Part shown: positions 1 through 37,212 of the stretch, in pieces
Numbering within the stretch: position 1 is the first letter of the stretch
How the letters are laid out: the number at the start of each line of letters is the position of its first letter
NCBI GenBank assembly: GCA_030141605.1
Contig: JAQGDQ010000055.1
Span: 62,001-126,000 of the forward strand
Direction of reading: 5' to 3'
DNA: 64,000 bases
Origin: Tubiluchus corallicola
Taxonomy: Eukaryota > Priapulida > Priapulimorpha > Priapulimorphida > Tubiluchidae
Position numbers and translations under genes: made by a program
Notes under the pieces: model-generated
What the model was told of the DNA's origin: nothing
Databases searched by the model: none
The model's input: the letters and a program-made list of their open reading frames with translations, nothing else

Positions 1-219
1 TGAGCTGTAAGACTCTGAACGAAGCATTCCTATAATTAAAATTATAATATCTTAAGTGTGGTGTGGATGACAACGAGACACATTCGTTCCGTATCAGATT
101 GTGCGAGTGGCAAGTGCGAATCAACTGATACGCTACGCGGCGCTGGTGAAGTGGTGATGTCAGCAACCTTGACATGTCATCTGCGCACGCAGGCGACAGG
201 CCGCTGAGCTTGCTGCAAC
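1..219 (+). promoter_or_regulatory. 5' UTR / proximal promoter of the ATPase gene
   Basis: This stretch is visibly richer in CpG than the introns that follow and leads into the start codon, which has a good context (AACATGGCG). It contains an upstream ATG at 67 opening a 46-codon reading frame that stops at 205-207, before the main start. No clear TATA box is seen. The transcription start is unknown, so the split between promoter and UTR is inference. Confidence 0.5.
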
Positions 220-25816
<25,597 letters not shown>

Positions 25817-28500
25817 CATCGTCCGGGCGGCTGCGGCTGCCGACTGATTACTAGCACCGCTAAGTGAGATTGTGATGTTTTGTTTATTATAGTTGTATGA
25901 AAATTGTGTGGAAAATTAAACTCTCCTATTGTAATTTATTTAGATTCGGTGGCGATTTTCTTTAGTTAATAACACTTGACGTATGCGACAATAATAAATT
26001 GTGGTTCTTTCTATTTCATTTTGTAGAAGGAAGCTTAGATTAGTCATGAAGATTTAGCATAAACTGCACATAATAGTTAGAGTATTGGCATATCTATTGC
26101 TTTATTTTAAGATAGCATTACATAAGCAGCTGTAAACTCTTTTACCTAACTGTCATATTAGCCATAACATCTTACAGTGATGGGCTTTGTTACTATGCAT
26201 GCACTATTTGATAAATTGTTAAGTTTTACTACTTTAGAATAGACCTAGGGATAGGGAACCGAGATATCAACACATTCCCAATTGATTGAATTTGTTTATA
26301 TATAAGTATATACCATATAACAGTTATTGTAGATTTTTTGTTTTACCATAAGCTTGCCTGAACAAACAGAAAAAGTCCAGAAATGCCTAGTACTTGGTTT
26401 ATGCTAATTACAAGCTATGTGCCAACATGAGCTGATCATACTAATGAGTGTTACCAGTATTTTGGATGTACCATTTATACTGAGAGTTTTTTTGTTTTTC
26501 AGTAATACATATGAGAGCTTGGATTAATTGTACCTGCACTAAGTTATGCAACTGTCAACTTTTGTTTTGTCAAGATATGAGTAACTTGTATTAATAATTT
26601 CTCGGATGCTCAGAGTGCTTAATAATTATTGCTTATGCCATAAGAATCTCAGCCAAATGCTGCCATCTACTGTAAATTTTTAGTACACTTGCCATGAAAC
26701 CACTTTTGGACATGTATAGAAATGTTTTTAGCTCTTGTATAGAGATATTTGTTATATCTGCACTGGATTACTTGGATAGGTTTTTCGATCACGGTGCTGG
26801 TTTGACATGACAACTATGATGTATTTATTGTAAGCTTGTTGAAAACACATAACTGCATAGTTGTGTTGTTTACTGATTAGTTACTCCTTGAATGTCAGTG
26901 TTGTTTATTGATTAGTTACTCCTTGAATTCATTTCTCTGTAACACTGGCATTTAAAAGAAGTTTCATGATCGTAACTAGGTTTTGGTTGACCATAATAGT
27001 TATTGTAATTATGTGCAGCTTTCGTCATCGCTGTAATCAGTAGCATTGGCCCTGAAGAATCAAAAAAGTAATTTCAGTATTCGGGTGTTTATGAAACATG
27101 TAATTGGACAATGTATAAATATCACTGTTTGTATGCTGCGAAGTTGCATTTTTAAAATAAAACAATTTATACAGTTGTTAGATTCAACCGGGAATGATGC
27201 TTGTGAAAGAATGTAGATGAAACTCATTCAGGTTTACCATTTAGGAAATATGGAGTTAAGAGTGTTTTAGGTTATATTGCCATGAGCCAATGGGAATTTC
27301 GGGTCAGACTATTTGTAAAGCGAACCGTTGTGTACAGTATTGATGTTTTGCGGCCATTTCTCGTTGTTTGTTGTGCCCATAAGTCAGTTTGTATACTGTG
27401 AATGTCATTCTTGTGTTCGTTGCTGCATCTTAAACACAGTGCTTGTAGGTATAACTTACGGTTTAGTTTCACCTTTTTATGTGCTACATGTAAGAATGGT
27501 TTGTGATGTTTGTACTGTTACTGCCGTATTGTTGCTTGTCCTTCACTAAAAAGTCTCACATTTTGTAGATATTATCACAATTATTATCCACTTTTATTGT
27601 TTGTTGCACACACAGCTTGAATAGCGGATTGGTAGTTTGTTAGTGTTAGAATAATTAATATTTGAGGCAGCAATATTAAGGATGTCCTACGCTTGTATTT
27701 GAAAACTGAGATTATTGTACTTTTCATTATTATTCTTATTTGACATTGTCAATTTGATGACTAGTTTTCACGTAGGAGTAGGAAATATGTCAGTCTTATT
27801 TTAACTACTTTATTGTTTTAGTACTCAGGTTTTTAGCAATTAATGTAGGGCCTACTTGGCTGTTTCAGTTCATTGAACATATTCAGTGCTGTAGGAATAT
27901 AATAGGACTAGGTCACCTTATTTGGCTTGATCATCAAGAGCCTAAGATATTGCCTTTAGCTAATGGTCTTATTCTGTAAATCCTGTTTTGACATCATGAA
28001 TCATGATGAATAATAATAAAGTTAAAATGATACATTATTATGCTACTTATTGTTTGAAAATTAATTCTGTTGCACATTAATTGCATAAAAAGGTCTATAG
28101 ATCTTACATCTTAGGTGTGTAGGTGTGTGGCTACAAGTTTAGGTTCGGGTTTGTAGATCATTTCAATGTTTACGAAGTTCCATCAGAGAAGATGATGTAG
28201 CGAAAAGAAAAATGAACTAAATACCAAGAAACAGAGGTACCAGGAATTTTTTTAATTGCCACTCAGAATGAGCTTGGTACGTTCTCTGGGCTAGGCTGTA
28301 CACCTTGCCAGTGAGTTGGAAGCTTGTAACATTAAAATGCAAAAAATAATAATAATTAATAATAGTAGAGCAAAGGTGTCCAGCCTGAAACGTGGTAGGT
28401 AAATAAAACGGATATGAATAGTATGAACGGTATTTCACAGGAATTACTTTCTATCCAGCAGGTTTTTAAGATTCTAAGAATTCCTACTGAATCTTGATAA
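25817..28500 (+). other. ATP1A 3' UTR and downstream region
   Basis: No gene is recognisable. Candidate AATAAA signals lie at 25993-25998, 27156-27161 and near 28015. A 34-bp tandem duplication with TTGATTAGTTACTCCTTGAA sits at 26863-26930. Where the transcript ends cannot be told from sequence alone. Confidence 0.6.
26863..26930 (+). repeat. Tandem duplication, 34-bp unit
   Basis: GTTGTTTACTGATTAGTTAC and the following CTCCTTGAAT recur immediately as GTTGTTTATTGATTAGTTAC with the same tail. Two units only. Confidence 0.85.
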
Positions 28501-28589
28501 AACGTCATTCGACCATTTTAATGTTTATTGTTGCAGCACAACTCTCAAGTTTTTATGATAAAGTTGACAGATTCCTTTTGTCTCTTTTT

Positions 28590-29104
28590 GTGATATACCC
28601 TGGAACAATAGGAAGATTTCTTTGGATATAAAAATTAGAATATTCTCATCCTTAGTTGAAACTGTGTTTCTGTATTACTGTGAGCTTGGGACATTAAAAG
28701 CAAATCATAAAGCTGAAATCGATGTGTTTCAAAGGCGAAATTACAGAAACATTTTGGGTATCAGATGGCCAAAGAAAATCTGAAACAAAGATCTGTATGA
28801 AAAAATAAAAGAAGAACCTTGGACAAGAAAAATAAAAAGACGCCGTTTAAGATGGATTGGGCATATGCTTAGACTACCTGATGACATTTCAGTGAAGATA
28901 GCTCTTCAGCAAGCCATAGAACCAGCTAAAAAACCTGCAGGAGGACAAATGTTAACATATTTAGATTTTGCTCAGAAAGATTTAAACACTTCAACATTGA
29001 TCCTGAGAAATAAATGCACTTGGGGCATTGCGGCGAGCAGGGAGTCCTGGCATAGGGAGGTGAGCAGAATCATGTCCCTGGACGTATGATTCATTAGATG
29101 ATGA
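28590..29104 (+). mobile_element. LINE (non-LTR retrotransposon) 3' remnant
   Basis: Translation in broken frames gives IKIRIFSSLVETV, FQRRNYRNILGIRWPKK, RRRLRWIGHMLRLPDD and SRESWHREVSRIMSLD. These match the C-terminal region of non-LTR reverse transcriptases that carry a WIGHxLRxP motif. The element ends in a GATGATGATGAG tail typical of such elements. It is interrupted and dead, and its 3' end lies about 30 bp upstream of the GATAD1-like ATG. Confidence 0.8.
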
Positions 29105-29134
29105 TGAGTTTGTATCGATTGGATTTGCCTGGAG

Positions 29135-29596
29135 ATGGCGACCGCGCTGAAGCACGCGAAAGTTTTGTTGTCAAAGTTGGAATCATCAGATATGCACGCA
29201 GATATGAATACGATATGCAACGTTTGTGGCACGAAATCGTGCATGAATACGGACACCAGGACCCTTACTTGCTTGCATTGCAAGCAAATGCAAGGGCATT
29301 CACAAACTAGTGTGTACTCGAGTGGTGGTAGTAGCAGTTTAAACAAACGGGGGCATCGGGAACATTTTGTAAAACGTGTTGAGCAAACGGAGAAGACGAA
29401 CAATGTTGCTGATGAATGTGATGATACGTGTGAGGACACATCTTACGTGAATAGCAGGCAAGCTGTTGGGCAGCCGTTAACACGAAAGAGTGCTAGAAAT
29501 CATACTCGCTTTCAAACTAGAAAGTCTGGTTTTTCATTTTTAGGAAAGGCCGCTGTTACCAAGGGACGCAATCGCAGAGTTCTCCTTCGCAAATAT
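29135..29596 (+). CDS. GATAD1: GATAD1 exon 1 (zinc finger and basic region)
   Basis: Encodes 154 residues: a short N-terminal helix, the Cys-rich ICNVCGTKS...LTCLHC motif, a polar linker, and LTRKSARNHTRFQTRKSG then KGRNRRVLLRKY. This follows the RRSARL and KGRRxIFK order of vertebrate GATAD1. The donor GTGAGT is at 29597. Without splicing the frame runs on only to a stop at 29638. Confidence 0.88.
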
Positions 29597-32500
29597 GTGA
29601 GTTTAAAGGAGAAGGAAGTCATATTACAAACCCACTAAAGTTTACTTTAGGCCCCGAGGCCAGTTATCCAATGACGACACCTCACTGTAGATTTTGATCA
29701 GTTACTGTAATCTCTAATAATCTGTAATCTGCAAATTTCTGAAACCTCTGTGTGAAATTTGCAATATATGTTTCTTTTGTAGGATAGATTTGAGTTCTAA
29801 CTAATATGAACAAGTTGAAGGGAAATAATCAAAAAATGAACTGGGCAGTTTCAATGCGCCATCATTATTCGTACAATACTTCAAGTATCTAAAACTGTCC
29901 AAACTAATATAGGTTCAAAGAGCCAGAGTAGACGTACTGGTCTTAACTTTAGTGAAAGAGCTATAGCCGAAAAAGGATTTTTCAATGTAGTTTAGATATT
30001 ATAAGTAAAACTTGTAGAGTTTAGTATCTGGCTGATAGAAGTCAGTTCCATCAAGCTGGATTTGGAATTGTATTGAGATAATTTCAGAATCAGGGGAAGG
30101 ATATTTTTTGATTCTTGAGAAGCTAAAGCTGTTAGACTAAGAACCACTCTGCATCCAGCCGAGATTTGATCCCGACCTGACATGTTACTGTTATTACTCA
30201 AGGAAATAGCAAAGAAATTTGACACAATTTGCATTAATTAGCACTACAACTGCAAACTAGTATATTGTTGTTGGCTGTCATATTCTTTCGCCTTGAAGCT
30301 AATGGTGTTTTCATGAGTGCATGATTGCCTAACTTTGTCATTTTGGTGTGTGATAAATTGGCAAAATTTTAGGTTTTTTATAAATAGGTGCCGAAAATTA
30401 ACCAGTTTTGCATGGTAAAATGCCAAGGTAAAAACAGTGTATTGATTAGTAAACTTTGTGTGTAAGGCGTAGTTTATTTAAATACGAACCTAGAAGTTGT
30501 AAGATATTATAAAAAACATTTTTATAGTTGCCTTCAGAAATTTTATATACTTTACACGAGGTATAAAGTATCTATTAAAAGTTTCATTGTGTACAGTAGT
30601 ACTTACTTCAGTTGTGCAAGTTGTAAAATTTGACACCTGCACCAATATATGCCTTTATCAACATGCTAAATAATTTAAAAAAAAACTGTGTGTTCGTGTC
30701 TCGTGCTTTCCAGGTGAAGTAATTCAACATGGAACACAAACAAGTTTTTTTTTCTTCATAGAAGCCCACACACTTAAGGGTCAAATACAGTGTATTGTGT
30801 GTAGTGTCACTTTTGCACAAAAACAGAAAGATAATGCTTTAACTAAGATTTTCTCGTACTTTTAACTTTTTCAGGTGGTTTATACAAGAGGAATTTTACG
30901 TTTTTTGTGTCTTCATATACTTGCCAGACATAGTCATATAAGAGTGTATTTTTTTAATTTATAATATAAAACGCAATAATTATTATAGCATCGTTGTTTT
31001 GGCAAGGACGCAAACACGTTTTTCTATGGCTAATTTGCAGCCAGGGTTGCTATTTTCTACGATGCTGATTATCGTATTGGAGGTTAAAACTGTCATATTT
31101 TCTGCCGAATTGACGTATTAATGGCCGAGTAGTGTTGCCGCTTATACATAATTATCAGAACACATTATACAAAATGTAGCATATACAGTAATCAGCATTA
31201 AACATTCACAAAAAATTTCCTCCCTAAGGACATCTTTTGAGCTTTTGTGGTAAGACAGAAACAAATTTTTTGTGGCTGCCTTAAGAAAGCCATTGCCAGC
31301 ACATTTATTTAGCCTACAATTTTCCAAAGCTTCATGTGCAAAACCGAACAAAGTGTTTTGGAGGAAACTGCAACTTCGAAGCCGAATTTCATTCGGAAGG
31401 AAGCCATAAAATTTAGTAAAATTAGTATGAAATTTTAATTTTCAGTTAGCTCTTTTAATTAAATAAAACTTGTTTTTATGTTAAATTTGACCTTTAGTAC
31501 TGCAGTTTCTTATAGCTGTACTAGAAATGAAACATTGTACACTATGTTGTAACCAATGTGTTTTCTGCTGCAGTTCTGAGCACTTCTATTTCTGTCATAG
31601 CTATGCCGTTTTATAGCAATAGAAAATAAAATAAGTGAAATAATGCGAAAATAAATTCTATTAGTAGGCCTTAAGTCTTTAGTGGGATACATATGAACTG
31701 TCTTGCAGCATCATTGTGCTGAAATGCATATATGTTTATCAATTCCAACCTAGTAGTTAGGTTTATAGCAAGGCGCGTTCACTACATTGTGACCTATTTG
31801 AAATATAATTTTTCTTTTGTTTAATGACTGGAAACCCATTCGAAAGTTATTATGCAAGTTGTTATAAACTTTGCATGTCCTGAGCAAATTTTACAAAAAA
31901 CTGAAATGCTTTCGTTTCTTATTGGGCCAATCATTATTGCTCCATTTGTTTTATATTTTCAGCCTTGCAAAGCCCCATCAGCAGTTGCCACGCCTGTCAC
32001 AAGTACTTGTATATGGTACAAAGTATGTACTATAATATCATTTATCTTTTATTTTCATGTATGGCAAAGGTAAAACTTTTATCCAGTGCAATCCAATTTT
32101 TGCTTATGTGCACACACAGACGTGTAGAGGGTGGTACATAAGCTTTTGTTAGTAGGAGGGGTACAAAAACAATGAGTAAGACAGTAAGTCTAATAGTAAA
32201 AAACAATTTTTTACATTAAAGTACTGGTCAAATAATAGCGAATCTTTCATGGTAGGAAAATTTAGCACGTGTACGCCTTGTGGTCTCTTACAACCTGAAT
32301 CTTGAGGAGTACGGCAGTTGCAGCAACTTGCAAAACTGAAGATTTTCCAACGATTGTTGACGTCTCCTGTGATTGTCTATTCATTACTGCTCAACGGCAT
32401 GCTCATGGATCGTCTAAGCTCCTACTTTGTTGCAGAGACTTGCAGAACTAAAGATGTTCCAATTGTTGCGATTGTCTCACACGATCGTTTATTGAATAAT

Positions 32501-35486
32501 GCTCAATGGCATGTTTTTGAATCATCTAAGCTTCTGCTTTGTCTTTCAAAATAGCTCCAATGTGTTTGGTAGGCTTAAGGTCCTGGAGAAAAAATCTTTG
32601 CATCTCAGGTTGCTACTGCAGTCATGCCCTTCAAGATTACAAACTGAAGAAGACACTCGAGACTTGGGTGTGAAGACGATTAACAACTTTCATGTTACAG
32701 TACTATTTAATGCTTTACTTTATGAATTAATAATGATGCATCACGCCGAATGTTTTTGAACCGTTTGTTGAAATACTTAATTGGCTCTCTTCGATGTGTT
32801 TTAAAACAGACACTCATCTTATAATCTTATTTACTGTTACTACGTAATTGTTTTCGTATAATCTGAAATGAAAATAGCAAAGTTTTCCTGGAGCAGCCGG
32901 GTCAAAAATGGGGAGCGACAGCAATAATGTACGGAACAAATTGCAATGAAAATTCAGATGTTTTAAACCCTGTTGATCGTTTTTGTACACCTCTAGCAAA
33001 ATGTCAAGTACTACCTTGTATTTTGTATACATGCATTACACGTAGTTTTAGATATATATATATCACATGACACATGTCGCATGTTTCACCTAATCGGAGC
33101 ATTTTTTTGAAATTTTGAGATACTAATTTTTTGGGGTTGATTGTGTCTGTGCATTTTTGATGTTATTGTCTGTGCAATTTCCGTTATTGTAAACAGATCT
33201 GTTTATAAAATTCTAAATATTTACAATATCTTCTTGTGTGTGATTGTTGCTTTAATGTATACCTTAAGTTACCTTACCTACTTTTATTATTATAATTATT
33301 TTTAATTTTTATTCTAAACAACAAGTAGCACGGCTGTTGTTGGGTTGTTTTGTGAGTCATGTTCATTTGCATATCAAGCAAAGAATTTAAAAGAAAACCG
33401 GACAATAGATTAGACTCGATGTCATTTTAATTTACTGTGCATTTCTGCCTACAAAGGTTAGCAAGTGTTAATTATGTTTGAATAATTAGCTTGGAAAATT
33501 AATTAACGACAGTTGTCGTTTACTTCACAAACTAACCACAATTTGTGCTATGGCAGGCATCTTCCCTGCGTGTCAAGCATGTCTGCATAAGCGAAGATTG
33601 CTATATGATGCTCATGTTCATGCTTATCACTGTACTGTGCCTTATTTGTCGACTTCATGAGTGTGCCAGTTTTACTGTATTTGCTAAGCTGCATGTAGCT
33701 TTGAAATGTTAACAAAATTTAACTATCTGATGTAATTCTTATTTAATCTAAGCTTTAATTTGAAAAAAGCTATTGTAGTTTTCAATATTTTAGAGTATAC
33801 TGTATTCTGAACTAATGTCTGCACAATCGCCCGGTTTTCTTTTAATGCTAAAAATAACTTGACTAATAAGTTATGCTTAAAAATTGTGCTATATAACAAT
33901 CATCAATAAGCTACAAACAAAAAGTAATTTATAATTCGACAGAATGTAATCCAGCTTTCTAGAGACTTCGCTATTATTCTGAATTGAATAGACATTTTAA
34001 TTGACTTGAAAGAAAAGATTTCTTTCTTGTTTCATGTAAATTTTTATTGCAGGACGTCTATATGCAGATAGGAGACGTTGTTTCATTGGTTGATGAAGAT
34101 GATAAGAAAGAGTATTATGCTCAGATACAGGGATTTGTTACCGATCAGTACTGCCAGAAGAGTGCAGTAATTCGATGGCTTATTCCAACTACGTCTAGTC
34201 CTCGCTTTGGCTTTGACCCAGCTACATACATTTTAGGTAAGAGTGATTTTTTGTAGTTTGTTTTAATGCAAGCTAGTTTTCAGCACGCAATGGCAGTGTT
34301 GTTTTAATTAATTAAATATTATAACTAGTTATTTGATTATATCAATATTAGAGTTAGGACCTGAAACGTGCTAATTATTAAGAAGAGTAACTTGAGATGA
34401 AAACCTTAGGTCTTTAACCATATTTGGTGGTCAAGCATCCTCTGTCAAGAAGGGAGTGTGGCTGATGAATATGTTCGTTAAGCAGTCCTTTGCAGTTTTA
34501 TCTGTGTTTGCACTAAGGTTTTGAATGAATCCATACATTACATGGGAAAATGTTTTATAAACTTTAGCTTTTGTTACCTGTGTACTGAAATTGAAGAGCA
34601 ACTGAGGAGTTGTGAAACTCTTGAACTCATAAATACATGCTATAAGCAGAACTGAATTCTTAAATGTTTATATTTGTTGCACACATTTTGAGGGAAAGAA
34701 CACGTCACTCGTATGTTGGGTTTATCTTACTGTTATCTCTTTAACTTAGAAAACTATAGCAAAGGAATTTGCGAAAAAACTATCTATAAAGCTTAAATAT
34801 AAAATATACTACCTTTGAATAGAAATTTTCAGGCGTGGTGGTTGCCGCCATTCACTTGGAAATTTTGACGTAACTGGGACACTTCCTGACTTTTCGTAAG
34901 CATGCTTCTTAAACTAATTCAAACTTGTGCAGCTTACCTAATGTTTATACAAAAATATTACAAAATTAGCTACCTGTTTTTTTTTGTGAAAGCTTATTAT
35001 ATTTTTGACGGAGATTGATAGTGGCTACGTTTCTTCAGGACGAATGACGTCATTGGAAGAAGAATGGCCATTCAAAATGGGAGCACCTAAGCGGGAAACG
35101 ATCACGACTTTAAAGTGATTTTACTAGTCACACCATGTGCTTATTGGAGCTTTACTACTAAATCTGTCTATAATTTTTTGCAAACATTGAAATAAACCCA
35201 ACTTCCTAGAAGACTTGGCCTTTCCTTTAACATATTCAGGATTACTTAAGATAGAAACAAACAAAGAAACCATCCCTTTTTCAGTGTAATTTTGGCATAT
35301 TTCTTTAGTCTTAGTAAGATTGCTATTGAAATTTTTCCTGCAGGGCCAGCTGAAGATCTCCCTCGAAGTCTTGATTACATGGAGTTTGTGTGCCATGCGC
35401 CAACTGACTACTTCAGTTTGAGAAGTGTCCACAATGTTTGTACAAGCACTAGTAATCAACATGGAACCATTTACACAAGAATCTAA
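29135..35486 (+). CDS. GATAD1: GATAD1-like zinc-finger protein, complete four-exon span
   Basis: Exons 29135-29596, 31963-32022, 34053-34236 and 35344-35486 sum to 849 nt, or 282 residues plus stop; human GATAD1 has 269. The phases agree throughout. The C-terminal half matches the GATAD1 core: QIGDVVSLVDE, YYAQIQGFVTDQYCQKSA and GPAEDLPRSLDYMEFVCHAP. The N-terminal half has a GATA-type finger-like CNVC...CLHC, but with 14 residues between the Cys pairs instead of 17 in human as recalled. A basic stretch and KAPSAV follow. In vertebrates GATAD1 is nuclear and associates with H3K4me3-linked chromatin complexes; that role is inferred here. The start could also be an internal Met nearer the finger. 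Confidence 0.93.
29597..31962 (+). other. GATAD1 intron 1
   Basis: A 2.37-kb intron. A minus-strand TCGGGATCAAATCTCGGCTG near 30160 resembles a tRNA B box. Family C copy 3 lies at 30890-31280. No gene is seen inside. Confidence 0.8.
30890..31280. repeat. Interspersed repeat family C, copy 3 (internally deleted)
   Basis: The left part matches copies 1 and 2 (TTCATATACTTGCCAGACAT, then GTGTTGCCGCTTATAC). It then jumps to the right part (AAATTTCCTCCCTAAGGAC, GTGGTAAGACAGAAACAAAT). About 170 bp of the interior found in the other copies is missing. Confidence 0.7.
31963..32022 (+). CDS. GATAD1: GATAD1 exon 2 (20 codons)
   Basis: Encodes PCKAPSAVATPVTSTCIWYK, which lines up with the PIKAPE-V-T...ESIFYK segment of vertebrate GATAD1. 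Clean TTTTCAG acceptor and GTATGT donor, phase 0 at both ends. It is too short to be seen as an open frame on its own. Confidence 0.9.
32023..34052 (+). other. GATAD1 intron 2
   Basis: A 2.03-kb intron with a 112-bp tandem duplication (32318-32541). The rest is AT-rich and shows no gene. Confidence 0.8.
32318..32541 (+). repeat. Tandem duplication, 112-bp unit
   Basis: TTGCAGCAACTTGCAAAACT at 32318 is repeated as TTGCAGAGACTTGCAGAACT at 32430. Both units end with TCTAAGCTYCT-CTTTG. The period is not a multiple of three and the copies are diverged, so a coding repeat is unlikely. Confidence 0.85.
34053..34236 (+). CDS. GATAD1: GATAD1 exon 3 (core domain)
   Basis: Encodes DVYMQIGDVVSLVDEDDKKE, YYAQIQGFVTDQYC and IRWLIPTTSSPRFGFDPATY, the most conserved part of the family. 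The segment resembles a BAH-like fold seen in chromatin readers (inference). Phase 0 in, phase 1 out at a GTAAGA donor. Confidence 0.95.
34237..35343 (+). other. GATAD1 intron 3
   Basis: A 1.1-kb AT-rich intron with no recognisable element. Confidence 0.8.
35344..35486 (+). CDS. GATAD1: GATAD1 exon 4 (C-terminus, stop)
   Basis: Completes the Gly codon split at 34236 and encodes GPAEDLPRSLDYMEFVCHAP, then TDYFSLRS, ending GTIYTRI and TAA. The tail after YIWT/IYTR is shorter than in human GATAD1. Confidence 0.94.
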
Positions 35487-35508
35487 TGGTACTTTTTTGT
35501 TTCACATA

Positions 35509-36244
35509 CAGTAAGTCCTCGCTTAACGATGATAATGATAATACGTTCCAGAAAAATGTGACGTTAAGCGAAATTTGGTTAAACGAAACCTAGTCTTCCA
35601 TAGAAGGTAATGTAAAAGAATTCCAGAAGCAAAAATCAATGCTAAATCGTATAAATTAAACGTTTTGTGGGTTTTCTTTCTAATTTCTTTATGGGTCTAA
35701 TTTCTTTCTATTTGCTTGAAACCATCTATCTTTCTATAATATCTAGCTAAACTAGCTAGCGGTTCTCTTTCTGTAATGTTGAAGCATATATATATATATA
35801 TATATGTATAGACAGTTAAACGAGCCTGCATGAAGCGACCTTGAAATAATTTCATGTAGTGCTAACCTGGCTGTTATAGCAAACAGCTTGCTTGCAGATA
35901 AAATTCCTTGCCATAAAATTTAAACTCGGGTGTCCCTTGATACAAATGGCTAAAGCAGCTAGAACTTAGTACGTGGTCAGTTAGGAAGCAAAAGCATTAT
36001 CATAATTGCACTGTTTAGGTTACTAATGCATTTTTAAAACAGAATAATGCAATGTGTACCATTTAATGCTTCAAATTAATTAAAAAACTTTGTTGATAAA
36101 ATAAAAATGACTGTGAGCGAAGTAAAAAAAATTATCGTTAAAATGAAACATACGTTGTTAAGTGAGAAAAGGGTGTCAATTGTTCAGCGTCGTTAAAACG
36201 AAATGTCACTGAACGGGGAGTCATTAAGCGTTAAGGATTTACTG
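35509..36244. mobile_element. Tigger/pogo-like MITE, copy 1
   Basis: The left terminus CAGTAAGTCCTCGCTTAACG is inverted at the right end (...GCGTTAAGGATTTACTG). TA dinucleotides flank both ends (35507-35508 and 36245-36246). 736 bp with no transposase frame. A CAG terminus with TA target sites is the mark of the pogo/Tigger branch of Tc1/mariner. It lies 20 bp past the GATAD1 stop, so it may form part of that 3' UTR. Confidence 0.88.
35784..35806. repeat. Short (AT)n microsatellite
   Basis: About 20 bp of alternating AT inside the Tigger-like MITE. Confidence 0.9.
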
Positions 36245-36971
36245 TACTTAGAGTTGGGAAATTATCATTTACCTAAAACAGATGTACCTTTGTGTTTAAT
36301 TTAGTACTCATTTTAGATCTTTGTAAAGCCAGAACCTGGCTACTGTAGACTTATCTGACCTAAATACTTAAGATTTTCAGATTTTTTAATTTAAGCTTGA
36401 CTGCACAGTGCACTAGGGAACAGAAATGAGATATTCAATGATAAATTTTCAATTTTCTTTGAAAGAAACAATATTGATGTTGTGTCAGGACTTACGTAAC
36501 CCATAAACTGGTAACTATTGTGTTGTAATTTTTGTGCCAGCTAGTTTTACACAGCTGAATATTGCAGTCACTAGTAAGTATATCGAAGTGACGTTGTGTG
36601 GCTGATCAAAGACGCACACACAAAAAACACTGATGTTCAACTGGTAGTGGTATGTTCAACTTGCTAATGCAGCAAAAGTTTATTATATATGCAGATTTGT
36701 TGTACTGCTTGCTCAGAATCGCATGTCATGCTCTGTTTTCTTATTTTTTAATTATTTTAGAAAAATTACTGGGCAATTTAAGTGACAACATGTTAAGAAA
36801 GGGTTGAGTTGTTGTCAAGATGATTAGCCAAGCAGTCCTGCTGTCACCTGTTATACTTTGATCAAAAATTTTAGAAATAAATAGCACGAGTTCGTGTAAA
36901 ACAGTGCGAACGATACTTTCGTTTTTCTCTCCTTAATTCCCTAAGAATACAGTTACCCAAATAACAGGATT

Positions 36972-37172
36972 TTAAATCACTGGATAATAGGGATAACCTG
37001 TGCCTAAGATTTGATTTAACTGATCCGGAGGGTGCACTAGCCTCAGTTGCACATGCTTTGGAATCCAAACATTGATCCGATGGCAAGAGGTAGTCGAGAC
37101 GATTTCTGCTGCGAGCTGCCGGGACTCAGATCCTTTAGAGCCCGCTCCTTCGTCCGCCTGCTCGCCGGACAT
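36972..37172 (-). pseudogene. Possible histone H2A-like fragment
   Basis: This stretch is GC-richer than its surroundings. The minus-strand translation starts MSGE and later reads IPKHVQLRL followed by QLNQILG. The H2A C-terminal region reads [20 protein letters not shown]. The central histone-fold helices are absent or scrambled. A decayed processed copy would explain the base composition, but the match is short and may be chance. Confidence 0.3.
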
Positions 37173-37212
37173 ATCCTTCGTTCGCCTTCACAGTCAAACT
37201 CAAGGAACAAGT

